Assembly (NCBI GenBank): GCA_046715235.1
Contig: JBKJZO010000108.1
Location: 1-12,397, forward strand
Reading direction: 5' to 3'
Length of the DNA: 12,397 bases
Source: JBKJZO01 sp046715235
GTDB taxonomy: Bacteria; Actinomycetota; Actinomycetes; BP-191
Shown: positions 12,296 to 12,397 of the stretch, piece by piece
Numbering within the stretch: the first letter of the stretch is position 1
How the letters are laid out: each line of letters starts with the position of its first letter
Notes under the pieces: model-generated
The model's database searches: none
Told to the model about the DNA's origin: nothing
The model's input: the letters and a program-made list of their open reading frames with translations, nothing else
Position numbers and translations under genes: made by a program

Positions 12296-12397
12296 TCACC
12301 AGACGAGTTCGGTCAGCTTCTTCGGCGTTTCGAACAGCTTCTCGGGCGTCCCGCTGTGGACCGAGTAGACCGTCGTCGGGCCCTCGTCGTCCTCTTC
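12296..12397 (-). CDS. C-terminal 33 codons of an unidentified gene (5' part outside window)
   Basis: The minus strand is open from the right window edge to a TGA at 12298-12296. The visible peptide begins EEDDEGPTTVYSVHSG and ends TPEKLFETPKKLTELVW. It is hydrophilic, acidic then Lys-rich, without membrane character. Codon use looks coding, with G or C at nearly every third position, and the frame converges on tetR with a 65-nt gap, which is a normal gene boundary. I do not recognise the family from this tail. Confidence 0.55.
   Translation of the reverse strand, partial: EEDDEGPTTVYSVHSGTPEKLFETPKKLTELVW

Noticed and set aside
1..12397. CRISPR array, insertion sequence, integrase, attachment site, origin or known defence operon
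   Set aside because: No regularly spaced repeats, transposase or integrase motifs, DnaA-box cluster or defence-gene domains were seen on either strand; the only strong repeats are coding (RCC1) or short promoter palindromes.

Overview
This is a 12.4-kb stretch of a high-GC actinobacterial (Actinomycetota) chromosome. The base composition, frequent GTG starts, the domain make-up of Mfd, GlmU and L25/CTC, and a TetR regulator that reads like the one beside glmU in mycobacteria all point there. I cannot name a genus from sequence reading alone.

The backbone is an old, widely conserved housekeeping block on the minus strand, read right to left: tRNA-Gln(UUG), glmU (UDP-GlcNAc synthesis), prs (PRPP synthase), rplY (L25/CTC), pth (peptidyl-tRNA hydrolase) and mfd (transcription-repair coupling factor, whose 3' half lies beyond the left edge). 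As I recall it, this is the same order as gcaD-prs-ctc-spoVC-mfd in Bacillus subtilis. The parts are closely packed: glmU and prs overlap by 4 nt, and rplY and pth are 9 nt apart.

Two plus-strand insertions break this block. Between mfd and pth sit a 627-631 aa ABC half-exporter and an unrecognised 132 aa acidic protein, probably one transcription unit; the exporter looks leaderless. Between rplY and prs sits a 701 aa secreted protein with two similar beta-rich Ig-like units, a Pro/Thr linker, a putative-Ig domain and exactly seven RCC1-type repeats, so probably a complete seven-bladed propeller.

On the right, divergent from the tRNA-glmU-prs unit, are an acyl-CoA (Delta9-type) fatty-acid desaturase and a TetR-family repressor. 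The desaturase promoter region carries nested inverted repeats that are good operator candidates for that repressor. The window ends in the C-terminal 33 codons of an unidentified minus-strand gene.

I found no CRISPR array, insertion sequence, integrase, attachment site, replication origin, toxin-antitoxin pair or recognisable defence system. No intergenic gap reaches 300 bp. The most unusual content is the two plus-strand insertions and the repeat-rich desaturase promoter.
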